Positions 61,939 through 64,000 of a stretch of DNA of 64,000 nucleotides are shown piece after piece (position 1 is the stretch's first letter; each line of letters opens with the position of its first letter). The stretch spans positions 1-64,000 of the forward strand of contig NZ_BCVI01000005.1 of the NCBI RefSeq assembly GCF_001591665.1. The letters run 5' to 3'. Under the pieces are notes generated by a model that saw nothing but the letters and a program-made list of their open reading frames with translations, did no database searches and was not told where the DNA came from. This DNA is from Neobacillus soli NBRC 102451 (GTDB taxonomy: Bacteria > Bacillota > Bacilli > Bacillales > Cytobacillaceae). The position numbers and the translations under genes are program-made.

Positions 61939-61968
61939 TTGACAATGAGTGATGAAGTGTAATAATAT
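61939..61968 (+). promoter_or_regulatory. Sigma-A promoter of the trp transcript
   Basis: TTGACA (61939-61944), 18 bases, TAATAT (61963-61968). It drives the T-box leader and trpE. Confidence 0.85.
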
Positions 61969-61974
61969 AAGAAT

Positions 61975-62256
61975 CAATACAATGAAGTAAAGGCATTGAC
62001 GAAGAGTAGTAACTTTTACGGATTGTTTAGAGAGCTGATGGTTGGTGCAAATCAGTGAAGACGTATAAGTGAATGGACTTCTGAGCTTCCAAACCGAACC
62101 TCCTTTATGGTCAGTAGGCTTTGGCGAAGATCTCATCGTTACAAGAGACAGATATTAACAGCATTCGCTGCGATATCGGTAAAGTGAGCTGATTTTAGCT
62201 AATTAAGGTGGCACCACGGGTCTTCCGTCCTTTTTGGATGGAGGGCTCTTTTTGTT
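61975..62256 (+). promoter_or_regulatory. T-box riboswitch 1 (tryptophan), with terminator
   Basis: Stem I carries the specifier TGG (Trp) at 62074-62076 in GAATGGACTT. The conserved T-box is AAGGTGGCACCACGGGT (62205-62221), whose variable base C pairs with the G73 of tRNA-Trp. A terminator stem (CCGTCC/GGATGG) with T-run follows at 62219-62254. Uncharged tRNA-Trp should permit read-through. Confidence 0.92.
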
Positions 62257-62570
62257 TTCCAAAAATACATATTTTTAAATCGTTGAGCAAGAGGAGTACA
62301 CATATTTGTTTCTTTCCAGAGAGTCGGGGCAGGTGGAAACCCGATAAGAAGGGATTTGTGGAATGGACTTGCGAGAGGCATCTTGAACCTATAAGTAGGG
62401 ATGCACGGAGTTCCACCGTTAAAAGGATAGGATATCGGACTAAAGGTCCTGTATCTGAAAGAGGAAGCGGGTGTAGTATATCTGCTTCAAAGAGAGGTGG
62501 TACCACGATCATAAGAATCGTCCTCTATATGCGTAATTAGTTTTGCGCATATAGAGGACGATTTTTTTAT
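62257..62570 (+). promoter_or_regulatory. T-box riboswitch 2 (tryptophan), with terminator
   Basis: A second complete leader with specifier TGG at 62364-62366, again in GAATGGACTT, T-box GAGGTGGTACCACG (62494-62507) and a perfect terminator stem: AATCGTCCTCTATATGCG (62516-62533) with CGCATATAGAGGACGATT. Its variable base is U, which would pair with A73 or wobble with G73. Both boxes must be passed to reach trpE. Confidence 0.92.
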
Positions 62571-62588
62571 TTCAGAAAGGAGTCATGT

Positions 62589-63977
62589 ATGAAGACAAAA
62601 ACTGGCTACATCATACAAGAAATTAAAGGTGATACATTAACCCCTATTTCCATCTTACAAAAGATTAAAGGAACCAAGAAGTTTTTATTAGAAAGTTCAC
62701 ATAAGTATAATGACTCGGGGCGTTATTCATTTATCAGTACCGATCCAGCATTTGAACTCATTTCAAAAGGAGATTGTAATGAAATTACCCATCGGAATGG
62801 TGAAAAGAAAATTCTAAAAGGAAATCCTATCGAAGTATTAAAGGTGCTTATACCACCAAAGACTCATGAAGAATTTCCCTTTCCGTTTATTGGCGGCGCC
62901 ATTGGGTTTGTTGGTTATGACATCATTAGGCAGTTCGAGGTCATTGGAGAAGAGTATCCGAACGGGATGGAAATGCCTGATGTCCATTTAATGTTTTATG
63001 AAGAAGTCATTGTTTTTGATCATCATGAAGAAAAGGTGTTGATATGCGGTTGCCCACTCTCAGCAGAGAGTGATGAAGCTACTATTGAAAAAAGGATAAA
63101 GCAAAGGATCGAAGAAATAAAGCAGCCTACTTTTCACGATGATGAAGAACCTTTTCATCTTTCTGGATTTCATTCAGACACAACAAAGGAGGTCTTTATA
63201 AAGAATGTAGAAATTGCTAAGGAACATATTCTAGCAGGTGATATTTTTCAGGTGGTCCTTACAAGACGTATGACATCATCATTTAGCGGCAATCCATTAT
63301 CCCTTTATCGAAGGCATCGGGCGCATAATCCAACACCATATATGTTTTATATCGATTTTGAAGCTTATACCGTAATTGGATCATCGCCTGAAAGCTTGAT
63401 AAAAACTAGGGGCAAAACAGTCATATCGAATCCTATTGCAGGTACAAAAAGAAGAGGTAGCAATAATGAAGAAGATCTGTTGATAGAACAAGAATTGCAA
63501 AATGATGAAAAAGAATTGGCTGAGCATAAGATGCTCGTCGATCTAGGAAGAAATGACCTAGGTAAAATTTGTGAATTTGGTACGGTTCAAGTTGATAAGT
63601 ATATGGCAGTTGAAAAATATCGTCATGTGATGCATCTTGTATCAGAAGTAAGCGGACAGCTTACTTCTGATAATACAGCAATTGATGCATTGGCGGCCTG
63701 CCTGCCGGCTGGGACAGTCTCTGGTGCTCCCAAAGTTAGGGCAATGGAAATTATCAACTCATTGGAAAAATCAAAACGCGGTCTATATTCTGGAGCAGTC
63801 GGTTATTTATCGGCAGATGGAAATATGGATTTTGCGCTTGCCATTCGAACAATGATATTAAAAGAGGGAAACGCATATATTCAAGCGGGTGCAGGAATTG
63901 TGTATGACTCGAATCCAGAATCAGAATATCAAGAGACAATAAATAAACTAAATTCATTCTTGGAGGGCGAGAAATGA
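62589..63977 (+). CDS. trpE: Anthranilate synthase component I
   Basis: First step of tryptophan synthesis: chorismate to anthranilate with ammonia from TrpG. 462 residues; GGAIGFVGYD, DIFQVVLTRR, GSSPESLI and KRRGSNNEED are conserved TrpE/chorismate-binding segments, with the catalytic region around LAACLPAGTVSGAPKVRAMEII. The Trp feedback site (LLES) is near residue 37. ATG after AAAGGAGTC. Expression is under two tandem T-boxes. Overlaps trpG by four bases. Confidence 0.96.
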   Translation: MKTKTGYIIQEIKGDTLTPISILQKIKGTKKFLLESSHKYNDSGRYSFISTDPAFELISKGDCNEITHRNGEKKILKGNPIEVLKVLIPPKTHEEFPFPFIGGAIGFVGYDIIRQFEVIGEEYPNGMEMPDVHLMFYEEVIVFDHHEEKVLICGCPLSAESDEATIEKRIKQRIEEIKQPTFHDDEEPFHLSGFHSDTTKEVFIKNVEIAKEHILAGDIFQVVLTRRMTSSFSGNPLSLYRRHRAHNPTPYMFYIDFEAYTVIGSSPESLIKTRGKTVISNPIAGTKRRGSNNEEDLLIEQELQNDEKELAEHKMLVDLGRNDLGKICEFGTVQVDKYMAVEKYRHVMHLVSEVSGQLTSDNTAIDALAACLPAGTVSGAPKVRAMEIINSLEKSKRGLYSGAVGYLSADGNMDFALAIRTMILKEGNAYIQAGAGIVYDSNPESEYQETINKLNSFLEGEK

Positions 63978-64000
63978 TTTTATTGATTGATAATTTCGAC
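63974..64000 (+). CDS. trpG: Anthranilate synthase component II (partial, start only)
   Basis: ATG at 63974 overlaps the trpE stop (ATGA) after GGAGGGCG and reads MILLIDNFD, the invariant start of TrpG/PabA glutamine amidotransferases. The window ends after nine codons. Confidence 0.8.

Noticed and set aside
62208..62540. 110-aa forward frame (and reverse frames) between the MFS gene and trpE
   Set aside because: It covers the T-box leaders; the conserved RNA elements explain the sequence, and the frame has no ribosome site.

Overview
The window is a Bacillaceae chromosome, most likely an endospore-forming relative of Bacillus/Neobacillus. The backbone has B. subtilis-like gene neighbourhoods (ablB/ablA-yokU-yozE-yodN-yozD-yodL-deoD-ctpA, yxlEFG-like, ligD/ku, fruRKA, trpE). 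It also carries spore-linked genes (GerT-like and LigD/Ku) and typical Gram-positive signals: strong GGAGG ribosome sites, many TTG/GTG starts and T-box leaders.

Layout. (1) 1-4800: lysine 2,3-aminomutase/beta-lysine acetyltransferase module with a sigma-54 activator and a textbook -24/-12 promoter, then yokU and yozE. (2) 4878-33685: a 28.8-kb AT-rich integrative element inserted inside yodN. Both halves of yodN are present, and an 11-bp direct repeat (GTAACAGATGT) marks attL and attR. A large serine recombinase lies just inside attL. I see no capsid, terminase, relaxase or type IV secretion genes. The cargo is a free-standing DnaA domain I-like protein, a possible nested unit around a 697-residue tyrosine recombinase, a nuclease-helicase (DUF2075-like), four secreted proteins in a reverse-strand cluster (at least one DUF3888-like), and a defence block: resolvase, complete type I R-M (hsdM-hsdS-hsdR), GmrSD-like DUF262 protein, membrane-tethered GIY-YIG protein, DUF1643-like protein and a coiled-coil membrane protein. 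(3) 33686-43900: the rest of yodN, yozD, yodL, deoD, a copper ATPase, the ctpA protease, a CobW GTPase and small secreted or metal-related proteins. (4) 43400-52240: two small heat-shock-like proteins (one GerT-like), an SDR with a degenerate active site, GNAT, amidohydrolase, a YxlEFG-like ABC exporter and dapF. (5) 52360-60480: NHEJ pair ligD/ku (divergent), a cold-shock gene with long leader, a YdjO-like protein, two tRNAs and the fructose operon fruR-fruK-fruA. (6) 60500-64000: an MFS exporter, then trpE and the start of trpG behind two tandem Trp-specific T-box riboswitches.

How it fits together. The chromosome part is ordinary metabolism and spore maintenance. The island looks like a recombinase-mobilised defence island whose integrase sits directly downstream of the truncated host gene, so its expression may depend on the yodN promoter. 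Excision at the repeat would restore an uninterrupted yodN frame of about 231 codons. Genes shorter than 60 codons that I could support (yozD, a 55-aa membrane protein, and 42-, 42- and 52-aa proteins) are listed.
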